The translations under genes and the position numbers were made by a program. Below are positions 9,041-17,185 of a DNA stretch of 64,000 nucleotides, in pieces. Numbering within the stretch: the stretch's first letter is position 1; each line of letters begins with the position of its first letter. The notes under the pieces are model-generated. The model saw only the letters and a program-made list of their open reading frames with translations, did no database searches and was not told where the DNA came from. The DNA is from Massilia sp. Root351. Lineage in GTDB: Bacteria; Pseudomonadota; Gammaproteobacteria; Burkholderiales; Burkholderiaceae_D. The stretch covers positions 63,126-127,125 of the forward strand of contig NZ_LMDJ01000032.1 in NCBI RefSeq assembly GCF_001425045.1, read 5' to 3'.

Positions 9041-9646
9041 CTAGCCGTATTTCACCGAGCAGCCGTAGGGCTGGGTCACCGGCTTGCTGACCGGCTTGCC
9101 TGCGGTGGCCTCGTCGATGGCTTGCACCACGTAGTTGCTGGCGCCGGGGATATCGGCGGCGTTGGCGCTGGGCTTGCTGTCGATGGCGCCGGCGTACACC
9201 AGCTTGCCGGCCGGATCGATCAGGTACATATGCGGCGTGGTGCGCGCGCCATAGGCGCGGCCGATCTTGCCGCTGTCGACCAGGATGGCGTTGGCCGTGG
9301 CCTTCTTCTCCTTGGCCCAGCTGGCCAGCGACGCCGCCGCTTTCGGGTCGCCGTCCGGCGCGGCGCTGGTGCTTACCGACAGCCACACCACCTGCTTGCC
9401 GGCCGCGTGCTTCTGCGTGTTTTGCATATTGCCGCTGTTGTAGTGCTTTTGCACGAAGGGGCAGTCGGGATTGACCCATTCGAGTACCACGTATTTGCCT
9501 TTCAGGCTGTCCAGCGAGACCGCCTTGCCGGCCGTATCCACCCCGGTGAACAGCGGGGCGGGCTGGCCCACCACCGCTTGCGCCATGGCCAGTGCGCTGC
9601 CCGTCAAACCTGCGATCAATGCTGCTGTCAACGTCAGGGTTTTCAT
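9041..9646 (-). CDS. Periplasmic redoxin (thioredoxin-fold, AhpC/TSA-like)
   Basis: 201 residues with a signal peptide (MKTLTLTAALIAGLTGSALAMA). The thioredoxin-fold core has a peroxiredoxin-like NPDCPFVQKHY with Cys62 as the only reactive-type cysteine in the core, and RTTPHMYLIDPAGKLVY further on, where TPH is the cis-Pro loop. A second cysteine lies near the C-terminus (YGCSVKYG). It is the third gene of an apparent operon, 16 bases downstream of the DsbD-like reductase, which could supply electrons to it in the periplasm. It may reduce peroxide or protein thiols; sequence alone does not decide. Confidence 0.88.
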   Translation of the reverse strand: MKTLTLTAALIAGLTGSALAMAQAVVGQPAPLFTGVDTAGKAVSLDSLKGKYVVLEWVNPDCPFVQKHYNSGNMQNTQKHAAGKQVVWLSVSTSAAPDGDPKAAASLASWAKEKKATANAILVDSGKIGRAYGARTTPHMYLIDPAGKLVYAGAIDSKPSANAADIPGASNYVVQAIDEATAGKPVSKPVTQPYGCSVKYG

Positions 9647-9662
9647 GCGATTTCCTTTCAGG

Positions 9663-11915
9663 TCAGAGTTGGTTTAAAGCCGTCCTTACTTGTTCCACCG
9701 TCAGCAGTTCGGACAGCAACTGCGGCGGGGCGTCGCCGGGGGCGTACAGCGCGTACACCGGCACCCCGTTACGGCCCAGCCGGGCCAGTTGCTGCGTGAT
9801 GGCCGGATCGCGGCGGGTCCAGTCTGCGCGCAGCAGTACTACGTTCCTGGCCTCGAAGTCCGCCAGCAGGCTGGCATCGGCCAATGCCGCCCGCTTGTTG
9901 AATTGGCAGGTGACGCACCACGCGGCGGTGAAGTCGACGAACACCGGCTGGCCTGCCGCGCGCGCTTGCGCCACTGCCGTTTCGGACCAGGCGGACCAGC
10001 GCGCGCCAGCCAAGGATGCGCTCTTCGCGCCATTCGCTGCGCTGTTGGCCGCCCCAACGCTGCCATCGCCGGCGCGCAGCAGCGGGCCGGCGGTGCCGAC
10101 TGCCGCCGCCAGCGTCAGCAGGCCTGCACCTCCCAGCAGCACGCGCGAGCGGGGCCGGCGCACCGGCGTGCCCAAGGTCCAGGCGGCGAAGGCCAGCGCC
10201 ACCAGCATGGCCAGTGCAGCGGTCATGCCGTCGATCCCGGTCTGCTGGCCGAGCACCCAGGCCAGCCACACCACGGTGGCGAACATGGGGAAGGCCATCA
10301 GCACCTTGAAGCGTTGCATCCACGCGCCCGGTTTCGGCAGTACGCGGGCCAGGCCCGGCCAGCAGGATGCCGCCAGATAGGGGGCCGCCATGCCGAGGCC
10401 GAGCACCACGAAGATGGCCAGCGCCTTCGGGGCCGATTCCGTTAGCGCGGCGCCCATGGCGGCGCCCATGAAGGGCGCGGTGCACGGCGAGGCCACCGCC
10501 ACCGCGAGCGCGCCGCTCAAGGCGTCGTCCAGCAGGCGGTTGCGGGCGCGGAAGCTGGCCAGCGCGCTGGGCAGCATGGTGCCGAACTCGAATGCGCCCG
10601 CCAGGTTCAGGCCGATCAGCGTGAACAGCGCGGCCAGCAGGAACACCACAAGCGGCGACTGCAGCTGGAAGCCCCAGCCCAGCTGCTCGCCGCCCGCGCG
10701 CAGGGCCAGCAGCAGGCCGGCCAGCGCGGCGAACGACAGCACCACGCCGGCAGTATAGGCAAGGCCGCCGGCGATTGCCTGATTGCGCGCCTGTTCGCGT
10801 TCGCTGCCGTGCTGCGCCAGGCTGACCAGCTTGAGCGACAGCACGGGGAACACGCAGGGCATCAAATTCAGGATGGCGCCGCCGAGGAAGGCGAACAACA
10901 GCGTGAGCAGGAAGGCGGGCGCGCTGCCGGCGGATGCCGGGACTGTTGCTGGTGCAGGGGCCGCAGCAGGGGCAGCCGCAGGGGCAGCCGCACTGGTGCC
11001 GGCCGAGCCAGGGGCGGGCCAGCCGCCAGCGATGGTGACCGGCAGCGCCCATCCTGCGGGCTGGCTGGCGGCTTTCAGGACGATGTGCAGCGCGGCGGGG
11101 CTTTCGCTGCGCTGCGCCGACAGCGGCACGCGCAGCGTGAGCAGGCCATCCGCCCAGCGCTGGTCCACCTTGGCGGCGTAATCGATGACGCCCGCGTCTT
11201 CCACCATCAGGCGCAGCGGCTGGCCTTGCGCGGCTGCGGGCAGGCCGCGAATCTCCATGGCCAGCGCCTTGCCGTCCACGCGGGCGCTGGCGCTGGCCTG
11301 CGGCAAGGCTAGCGGCGCGGCGGCGCGCGCCGCGTCGAACAGCGCCTGGTGCGCGCTGACGGGCGCGTCGACGGGGATGGTGAGGTGAAAGTCGCCTGAT
11401 TCCGGCAGGCAGATCTCCTTGCACACCAGCCATTCCGCATGCAGCTTGACGCCCAGCGTCTTGCCTGCATAGCCGGCTGGGACGGTCACCGGCACCGGCA
11501 GCAGCACGCGGCCTTCGTAGCCGTAGTTGAGCAGCGGGCCAAGCGGCAAGTGCTGCGGCGTTGGCCACGCGATCTCGCCAGCCGCAAAGCCGGGCGGCAG
11601 CGTCCAGGACAGCGTGGTCGGCAGGCCCGAGTCGCCCGGATTCTTCCAGTAGGTGTGCCAGTGCGGCTGATGCTCGATCGCCAGGCCCAGCCACAGTGGT
11701 TTGCCGGGCTGTAGGCCCTGCGGCGCGTGCGCCAGCAGCTCGGCCCGCACGTGCTCAGTGACCACGGCGGCCGTGGCTGCAGTGGCAGTAGTCGCTGCGG
11801 CTGCGCTGATGCTGGCGGCCGCTGCGGCGCTGTCGTTGGCCGCCGCAGCGCGCGCCGGTGGTGCGGACATCAGGGCGGCTGCCAGCACGGCAGCAAGAAA
11901 CTTTACGTTACGCAT
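9663..11915 (-). CDS. DsbD/ScsB-like thiol:disulfide interchange membrane protein
   Basis: About 750 residues from the ATG at 11915 (a TTG one codon earlier is less likely). Order: signal peptide, a large periplasmic N-terminal domain of the DsbD/ScsB type (to about 300), a Pro/Ala linker, eight hydrophobic segments of the DsbD/CcdA transmembrane domain (with VASPCTAPFMGAAMG and LMPCVFPVLSLK supplying the paired membrane cysteines), and a C-terminal thioredoxin domain with WCVTC. It transfers reducing power from cytoplasmic thioredoxin to periplasmic acceptors. It sits between the ECF-type sigma gene and the redoxin with 15-18 base spacers, so the redoxin is a likely acceptor. The linker contains short GCAGGGGCAGCC DNA repeats, a low-complexity Ala/Pro tract. 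Confidence 0.92.
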   Translation of the reverse strand: MRNVKFLAAVLAAALMSAPPARAAAANDSAAAAASISAAAATTATAATAAVVTEHVRAELLAHAPQGLQPGKPLWLGLAIEHQPHWHTYWKNPGDSGLPTTLSWTLPPGFAAGEIAWPTPQHLPLGPLLNYGYEGRVLLPVPVTVPAGYAGKTLGVKLHAEWLVCKEICLPESGDFHLTIPVDAPVSAHQALFDAARAAAPLALPQASASARVDGKALAMEIRGLPAAAQGQPLRLMVEDAGVIDYAAKVDQRWADGLLTLRVPLSAQRSESPAALHIVLKAASQPAGWALPVTIAGGWPAPGSAGTSAAAPAAAPAAAPAPATVPASAGSAPAFLLTLLFAFLGGAILNLMPCVFPVLSLKLVSLAQHGSEREQARNQAIAGGLAYTAGVVLSFAALAGLLLALRAGGEQLGWGFQLQSPLVVFLLAALFTLIGLNLAGAFEFGTMLPSALASFRARNRLLDDALSGALAVAVASPCTAPFMGAAMGAALTESAPKALAIFVVLGLGMAAPYLAASCWPGLARVLPKPGAWMQRFKVLMAFPMFATVVWLAWVLGQQTGIDGMTAALAMLVALAFAAWTLGTPVRRPRSRVLLGGAGLLTLAAAVGTAGPLLRAGDGSVGAANSAANGAKSASLAGARWSAWSETAVAQARAAGQPVFVDFTAAWCVTCQFNKRAALADASLLADFEARNVVLLRADWTRRDPAITQQLARLGRNGVPVYALYAPGDAPPQLLSELLTVEQVRTALNQL

Positions 11916-11933
11916 CAAGGCCTGAGCCCTCCG

Positions 11934-13166
11934 TCACAACAGATTCAGCGTCATATCGATATGGCTGGCGACCGGCGCGCTGTTGACCAGCTCGCGCGCG
12001 CGCAGCATGGCCGCTTGCGCGTCGCCGTTGCGCCCCAGGCGCTTGAGCAGCATGCCGCGCACGCTGAAATAATATGCGTAGCCGGACAACTCCGCCGCCA
12101 GCGGATCGATCAGCACCAGCGCCGCCGTTGGTCCGCGCAATTTGTCCACTGCCACCGCCCGGTTCAGGGTCACGATGGGGGAGGGGTGCACCACTTGCAG
12201 CACGGCGTACAGGCGGTCGATTTCAGCCCAGTCGGTGTCGGCCGCGTTCTCGGCCTGCGCGTGCACCGCCGCCACCGCCGCCTGGATCTGGTAGGGCGTC
12301 AGTTCGCGGCAATGCAGCGCCGTGTCCACCATGGGCAGCGCCTGCTCGATCAGGGCCTGGTTCCAGCGCCGCCGGTCCTGGTCGTCCAGCAGGATCAGCG
12401 CGCCGCTGGCGTCCACCCGCGCGCCGGCGCGCGCGTGCTGCAGCATCAGCAGCGCGGCCAGCCCCAGCGCGCCGCCGTCGTGCGGGAACATGCGCGCCAG
12501 CAGGCGCGCCAGCCTGATGGCCTCCTCGCACAGCTCCATGCGGATGTACTGCCGGCCGCTGCTTGACGCGTAGCCTTCGCTGAACAGCAGGTACACCATG
12601 GCCAGCACCGTCTTCAGCCGCTCGGCGCGCTCGTGCGCCGCCGGCTGCTCGAACGAGGTGCCGGTTTCGGCCACGCGGCGCTTGGCGCGCGCGATGCGCT
12701 GTTCCATGGCCGGCTGGCGGATCAGGAAGGCGTGCGCAATCTGCTGCACGTCCAGGCCGCACACCAGGTGCAGCAACAGCGGGATCTGGTAGGACGGCGG
12801 CAGGCCCGGACTGGCGCAGATATAGAGCAGCCGCAGCGTGTCCTCGCGAAACGGGATGAAGTCCGCGTTGCGCTGGATGCCGATATTGGCGTCCACGCTG
12901 TCGGCCACGTAGTCGGGGTCGGACAGGGCCTGGCCGTGCATGCTGACCGGCGCCAGGCCGGCATTGCGGCCGCAAGCGACCAGCCAGGCCAGCGGATCGC
13001 CCGGCAGGCCGTTGCCCGGCCACAGCAGGCGCGCGCGCATGGCCGCGTCCTGCCAGGCGTTCAGCGCCAGGTCCAGGTCGCGGAAGGTGCGCAGCAGCGC
13101 CGCCAGCGCCTGCGGGCGGTACAGGGACAGCACGTGCGCGATGGTGTCGGTGTCGGGTGGTGCCAC
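11934..13166 (-). CDS. ECF-type RNA polymerase sigma factor with C-terminal DUF6596-like domain
   Basis: 410 residues from a GTG start; no ATG lies before residue 43. The N-terminal half resembles sigma-70 regions 2 and 4 in divergent form (DLALNAWQDAAMRARLLW; YQIPLLLHLVCGLDVQQIAHAFLIRQPAMEQRIARAKRRV). The C-terminal half (HERAERLKTVLAMVYLLFSEGYASSSG ... LNRAVAVDKLRGPTAALVLID) is the TPR-like domain of the SigJ-like ECF sigma factors. Those genes usually neighbour a YCII-related protein; none is present here. Instead it lies 18 bases upstream of the thiol:disulfide reductase on the same strand, suggesting a link to envelope redox control. No anti-sigma gene is seen. Confidence 0.88.
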   Translation of the reverse strand: MAPPDTDTIAHVLSLYRPQALAALLRTFRDLDLALNAWQDAAMRARLLWPGNGLPGDPLAWLVACGRNAGLAPVSMHGQALSDPDYVADSVDANIGIQRNADFIPFREDTLRLLYICASPGLPPSYQIPLLLHLVCGLDVQQIAHAFLIRQPAMEQRIARAKRRVAETGTSFEQPAAHERAERLKTVLAMVYLLFSEGYASSSGRQYIRMELCEEAIRLARLLARMFPHDGGALGLAALLMLQHARAGARVDASGALILLDDQDRRRWNQALIEQALPMVDTALHCRELTPYQIQAAVAAVHAQAENAADTDWAEIDRLYAVLQVVHPSPIVTLNRAVAVDKLRGPTAALVLIDPLAAELSGYAYYFSVRGMLLKRLGRNGDAQAAMLRARELVNSAPVASHIDMTLNLL

Positions 13167-13240
13167 GTCGGATCGGTCAGGGTTGTGCGCAAGGATCTAG
13201 CTTAAGGCAAAGCGCGTGCCAGCGCCTAGCCGGGGGCGTA

Positions 13241-13266
13241 AAAAAACCGGGAAAAATTCCCGGTTG
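13241..13266 (-). terminator. Rho-independent terminator
   Basis: A perfect 9-base stem AACCGGGAA/TTCCCGGTT with a 3-base loop, followed on the minus strand by a run of T. It closes the small gene at 13321-13503 and insulates the sigma-factor operon that starts at 13166. Confidence 0.88.
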
Positions 13267-13320
13267 GTGTGCCGCCCTCGGGCGCGCTGGGTGGTGACCC
13301 GTTTGGTGCCAGGCTAGCGT

Positions 13321-13503
13321 TCAGCTAGCGATGAAGCGCGAAGGGATCTCGATGCCGCCCGCTCGCGCAGCCTCTGCGTAGGCGCGCAATTCGTCGATGG
13401 CCGCTTCGAGCTGTTCCTTGGTGGGGTTCGCCTGGAAGCCCTTGATGCGCTCGTTCAGCGCGGCTACTTGTTTGCTCCATTCAAGACGAGTGAACTTGCT
13501 CAT
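13321..13503 (-). CDS. Small hypothetical helical protein
   Basis: 60 residues, MSKFTRLEWSKQVAALNERI onward, predicted as two amphipathic helices with no signal peptide. I do not recognise the family. Support for expression is good: an AGGAGG ribosome site 7 bases before the ATG and a strong terminator downstream. It is flanked by the TetR gene upstream and the sigma operon downstream, both on the same strand but separated by the terminator, so it seems to be a monocistron. Confidence 0.7.
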   Translation of the reverse strand: MSKFTRLEWSKQVAALNERIKGFQANPTKEQLEAAIDELRAYAEAARAGGIEIPSRFIAS

Positions 13504-13585
13504 ACAACCTCCTGTTTAAAGGCACAGGATGCGCGGGACGGCGGTTTTTCTCAGTGCGCTAGCGCACACAAGCTTACAGCGCGGC

Positions 13586-14302
13586 TCAGTCCTTGCGCAG
13601 CGCGCCGCCCAGGAACAGCTCCACCCCCACTTCCACCTGCCGGCGCACATCGGGCATGGGCGCGGTCGCGTTGATCACGAACAGGTAGCGTTTCAACTGG
13701 TCGCCCATGATGCAGTTCAGCAAATGCACGGTGAGCGCGTCGGGCGGCATGTCCTGGCGCAACTGGGCGCGGATATCGGGGCGGGCGAAGTAGCGCTGCA
13801 CCGCTTCGCGGGTCTGCTTGGGGCCGGCCTCGAAGAAGGCCAGCGCCAGTTCCGGATTGGACATGGACTCGGCGATGACCATGCGGTGCACCGCCAGCAC
13901 CTGCGGCGACGCGACCAGCTGGCCGAAGCGCAAGGCAAAGTCCAGCAGGACCTCGCGCAGCGGGCGCACCGAAGTCTCCATGTCGTGCATGGTGGCGAAG
14001 AAGGGCGCGCAGCCGGCGTTGATGACGGCCGTAAACAGCCCGGCCTTGCCGCCGAACTTGACGTAAATGGTGCGCACCGCCACCCGCGCCTGCCTGGCGA
14101 TCATTTCCAGGCTGACCTTGCTGTAACCCTTTTCCAGGAACAGCCGGCCGGCCGTGTCCACCAGTTCCTGGGTACGGGCTTCGGTCTCGGAGGCGCGCGG
14201 ACGGCCCGCAGTCTTGGCGGGGCAGTGGGCGACGCCGAAAAACTCGACTTCTGGCATTGCAGGTAGTATTCCTTGCAACTTTTCTGGACTGGCGGATGTC
14301 AT
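13586..14302 (-). CDS. TetR/AcrR-family repressor of the adjacent efflux operon
   Basis: 238 residues from the ATG at 14302; a Met at 14257 or a TTG at 14356 are alternatives and none has a clear ribosome site. The TetR HTH spans about 43-90 (ARTQELVDTAGRLFLEKGYS, then VSLEMIARQARVAVRTIYVKFGGKAGLF). The rest is a helical ligand-binding domain of the AefR/YcfQ-like type. It is divergent from an EmrA/EmrB/outer-membrane efflux operon. A perfect dyad with TetR-operator geometry lies between the genes next to the operon promoter, so repression of the pump and of itself is likely. Confidence 0.92.
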   Translation of the reverse strand: MTSASPEKLQGILPAMPEVEFFGVAHCPAKTAGRPRASETEARTQELVDTAGRLFLEKGYSKVSLEMIARQARVAVRTIYVKFGGKAGLFTAVINAGCAPFFATMHDMETSVRPLREVLLDFALRFGQLVASPQVLAVHRMVIAESMSNPELALAFFEAGPKQTREAVQRYFARPDIRAQLRQDMPPDALTVHLLNCIMGDQLKRYLFVINATAPMPDVRRQVEVGVELFLGGALRKD

Positions 14303-14360
14303 GGCGGCTTGCTGTCTGGTTACTCGGCATCTTATCAGATGGGGACTGTAGTCCAAAATA

Positions 14361-14384
14361 AAATGAAATGCAATCGTTTCATTT
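14361..14384. promoter_or_regulatory. Candidate TetR operator
   Basis: A perfect inverted repeat AAATGAAA-N8-TTTCATTT in the tetR/emrA spacer. It ends one base before the TTGACT -35 box of the efflux operon. A related half-site (CATTTCATT) recurs at 14425-14433 between the -10 box and the start codon. Confidence 0.7.
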
Positions 14385-14385
14385 C

Positions 14386-14414
14386 TTGACTTGCCGCAGC
14401 GCTTGTCGAATAAT
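14386..14414 (+). promoter_or_regulatory. Sigma-70 promoter of the efflux operon
   Basis: TTGACT (14386-14391), 17-base spacer, AATAAT (14409-14414), with the emrA-like ATG at 14448. The candidate TetR operator abuts the -35 element, as expected for a repressed promoter. Confidence 0.75.
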
Positions 14415-14447
14415 GCACCTATTCCATTTCATTATTTCGGAGCCCGC

Positions 14448-15560
14448 ATGTCCAACCAAGCAGAGCAAAAAATGCTGAGCGCCGCTGCCGGCCAAGCGGC
14501 GCAGCCGGCCGCCCCGGCGGCCCCCGCCGCCGCACCCAACCGCCGCGTGCTCGTCATCGCCGGCCTGATCGCCCTGGCCGCCATCGGCGCCGGCGCCCGC
14601 ATGTGGTACCGCAGCCATTACTTTGTTGAAACTGAAAACGCCTATGTGGCCGGCCATGTGCACCCGGTGTCGGCCCGCATTTCCGGCGTGGTGACCAAGG
14701 TGCTGATCGAAGACAACCAGATGGTGAAACAGGGCGACGTGATCGCCGAGCTGGACCCGTTCGACCAGCACGTGAAGGTGGAGCAGATCGAAGCGCAGAT
14801 CGCCACCGCCGAGCAGCAGGTGCTGCAGGCCGACGCGCAGATCGCGCAAGTCAACGCCCAGGCGTCGGCCGCCGCCGCGCAAGTGGCGCAGTCCGAAGCG
14901 CAGCTGCTGCGCGCCAGGCAGGACGCCGAGCGCTACGGCCAGCTGTACAACAGCCAGATGAAGGCCGTGTCGAAGGCGGAACTGGACGCGGCCAACGCCG
15001 GCCGCTCCGGCGCCACCGCCGACCTGGCCGCGCGCAAGGACAGCGCCGCCGCCGCCAAGGCCCAGACCACCGCCGCCACTGCCGCGCGCGAAGTGCTCAA
15101 GGCGCAAGTGCATGTGCTGCGCGTGCAACTCAAGGACGCGCGCCAGCAGCTGGCCTACAACCGCATCCTGGCGCCGGTGGACGGCCGCATCGGCAAGCGC
15201 TCGCTGGAAGTGGGCCAGCGCGTGCAGCCGGGCCAGCAGCTGACCGCCATCGTGCAGGACAACGTCTGGGTCACCGCCAACTTCAAGGAAACCCAGCTGG
15301 CCGAACTGAAAGTGGGCCAGCCGGTGCACGTGACGATCGACGCCATGCCGGGCAAGGCCCTGGTGGGCCGCGTGGACAGCTTCGCGCCCGCCTCCGGTGC
15401 GCAGTTCGCGCTGCTGCCGGCCGATAACGCCACCGGCAACTTCACCAAGATCGTCCAGCGCGTGCCGGTCAAAGTCACCTTCAAGCCGGAAGACGTGAAA
15501 GCGCTGAGCGGCCGCCTGGTGCCCGGCATGTCGGCCATCGCCGAAGTGGAACTGAAGTAA
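14448..15560 (+). CDS. HlyD/EmrA-family membrane fusion protein
   Basis: 370 residues. The periplasmic adaptor joins an inner-membrane drug pump to an outer-membrane channel. It has a short cytoplasmic Ala/Pro-rich N-terminus, one transmembrane helix (VLVIAGLIALAAIGAGA), a biotinyl/lipoyl-like half (VSARISGVVTKVLIEDNQ), a long coiled-coil hairpin (about 110-225), then LAPVDGRIGKRSLEVGQRV and a beta-barrel end. The ATG at 14448 has a CGGAG ribosome site; a TTG at 14391 would place the start inside the promoter. First gene of a three-gene operon. Confidence 0.94.
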   Translation: MSNQAEQKMLSAAAGQAAQPAAPAAPAAAPNRRVLVIAGLIALAAIGAGARMWYRSHYFVETENAYVAGHVHPVSARISGVVTKVLIEDNQMVKQGDVIAELDPFDQHVKVEQIEAQIATAEQQVLQADAQIAQVNAQASAAAAQVAQSEAQLLRARQDAERYGQLYNSQMKAVSKAELDAANAGRSGATADLAARKDSAAAAKAQTTAATAAREVLKAQVHVLRVQLKDARQQLAYNRILAPVDGRIGKRSLEVGQRVQPGQQLTAIVQDNVWVTANFKETQLAELKVGQPVHVTIDAMPGKALVGRVDSFAPASGAQFALLPADNATGNFTKIVQRVPVKVTFKPEDVKALSGRLVPGMSAIAEVELK

Positions 15561-15564
15561 AGCC

Positions 15565-17166
15565 ATGAGCAGCACCAATACACTCGCCGCAGGCGCCCCG
15601 GCGCTGCCGCAGAACGGCCAGAAGGTCGACCTGCGCACCTGGATCGCGGTCGGCGCCGGCATGCTGGGCGCCTTCATGGCGGTGCTCGACATCCAGATCA
15701 CCAACGCCTCGCTGAAGGACATCCTCGGCAGCCTGTCGGCCACGCAGGAAGAAGGCTCGTGGATCTCCACCGCCTACCTGGTGGCCGAGATCATCGTCAT
15801 CCCCATGACCGCGCTGTTTACCCGCGTGTTCGGCGCGCGCCGCTACATGATGGGCACCACCGCCTTGTTCCTGCTGTTCTCCACCCTGTGCGGCGCGGCC
15901 TGGAACCTGGAAAGCATGATTGTGTTCCGCATGGCGCAAGGTTTCACCGGCGGCGCGCTGATCCCGATGGCGTTCACCCTGGTGATGCTCAAGCTGCCGC
16001 CTTCCAGGCGCGCCGCCGGCATGGCCATCTTCGGCTTGACCGCCACGCTGGCGCCGTCCATGGGCCCGACACTGGGCGGCTACCTGAGCGAAATCTACGG
16101 CTGGCCATCGATCTTCTACATCAACTGGGTGCCCGGCCTGCTGCTGATGGCCGGCATCGCCTACGGGCTGGATTCGGAAAAGACCAAGTGGGGCGACCTG
16201 CTGAAGACCGACTGGATCGGCATCGGCTTCATGGCGCTGGGCCTGGGCTGCCTCACCATCTTCCTCGAAGAAGGCAACAGCAAGGACTGGTTCGACTCCG
16301 GCTTCATCATCGCCTTCGCCTCGCTGGCGCTGGTGGGTTTGCTGGGCTGGGTGGTCACCAGCGCCACGCGGGCCAACCCCTTCGTCAACCTGGCGCTGTA
16401 CGGCCAACGCAACTTCCTGGTCGCCACCGCGCTGTCGGCGGTGTTCGGCATGGCGCTGTACGGCTCGTCCTTCCTGCTGCCGCTGTACCTGGGCCAGATC
16501 GCCGGCTACTCGCCGATGCAGATCGGCGAAGTCATCATGTGGGCCGGCCTGCCGCAGCTGTTCATCATGCCCTTCGTAGCCAAGCTGTCGGGCAAGGTGG
16601 ACAACCGCATCCTGTGCTCCTTCGGGCTGCTGCTGTTCGGCCTGTCCTGCCTGATGAACGCCTACATGGACGCCACCACCGGCTACGACCAGCTGCTGGC
16701 GTCGCAGGTGGTGCGCGCGCTGGGCCAGCCCTTCGTGATGCTGACGCTGTCGAACTTCGCCATGCAAGGCATCCCGCAGAAAGACGTGGCCTCGGCATCG
16801 AGCCTGTTCAACATGACGCGCAACCTGGGCGGCTCGATCGGCATCGCGCTGCTGGCCACCTCGCTGTCGCAGCGCGAGCACTTCCATTCGCAGCGGCTGG
16901 GAGAGGCCATCAACTCGTTCGCGCCGGCCGCGCAGGAGCGTCTGGCCGCACTGACGCAGTCCTTCATCAGCAAAGGCTACGACGCCTCCATGGCGGCCGA
17001 CCAGGCGCTGAAGGCGATCGACGGCATCGTGCGGCGCGAATCCTACGTGATGGCCTACAACGACGGCTTCTTCATTGTCGCCGCGATCCTGCTCGCTTGC
17101 ATACCGGTGCTGTGGATGTCCGACAAGGTCAAATCCCCCGGCGGCGCCGGCGGCGGCGCGCATTAA
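15565..17166 (+). CDS. DHA2-family (EmrB/QacA) multidrug efflux MFS transporter
   Basis: 533 residues with about 14 transmembrane segments. DHA2 markers include AFMAVLDIQITNASLKDI in helix 1, WISTAYLVAEIIVIPMTALF and FRMAQGFTGGALIPMAF. It exports hydrophobic compounds using the proton gradient. It starts 4 bases after the membrane fusion gene and is followed 19 bases later by the outer-membrane component, completing a tripartite pump. Confidence 0.95.
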   Translation: MSSTNTLAAGAPALPQNGQKVDLRTWIAVGAGMLGAFMAVLDIQITNASLKDILGSLSATQEEGSWISTAYLVAEIIVIPMTALFTRVFGARRYMMGTTALFLLFSTLCGAAWNLESMIVFRMAQGFTGGALIPMAFTLVMLKLPPSRRAAGMAIFGLTATLAPSMGPTLGGYLSEIYGWPSIFYINWVPGLLLMAGIAYGLDSEKTKWGDLLKTDWIGIGFMALGLGCLTIFLEEGNSKDWFDSGFIIAFASLALVGLLGWVVTSATRANPFVNLALYGQRNFLVATALSAVFGMALYGSSFLLPLYLGQIAGYSPMQIGEVIMWAGLPQLFIMPFVAKLSGKVDNRILCSFGLLLFGLSCLMNAYMDATTGYDQLLASQVVRALGQPFVMLTLSNFAMQGIPQKDVASASSLFNMTRNLGGSIGIALLATSLSQREHFHSQRLGEAINSFAPAAQERLAALTQSFISKGYDASMAADQALKAIDGIVRRESYVMAYNDGFFIVAAILLACIPVLWMSDKVKSPGGAGGGAH

Positions 17167-17185
17167 TCTAAAAGGTATAAACGAT

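Noticed and set aside
10963-11000. Short tandem GCAGGGGCAGCC repeats as a CRISPR-like or regulatory array
   Set aside because: They lie inside the DsbD-like gene and encode a low-complexity Ala/Pro linker.
14391-14447. Upstream TTG start for the EmrA-like gene
   Set aside because: It would start translation inside the -35/-10 promoter region; the ATG at 14448 has a ribosome site and fits the family.
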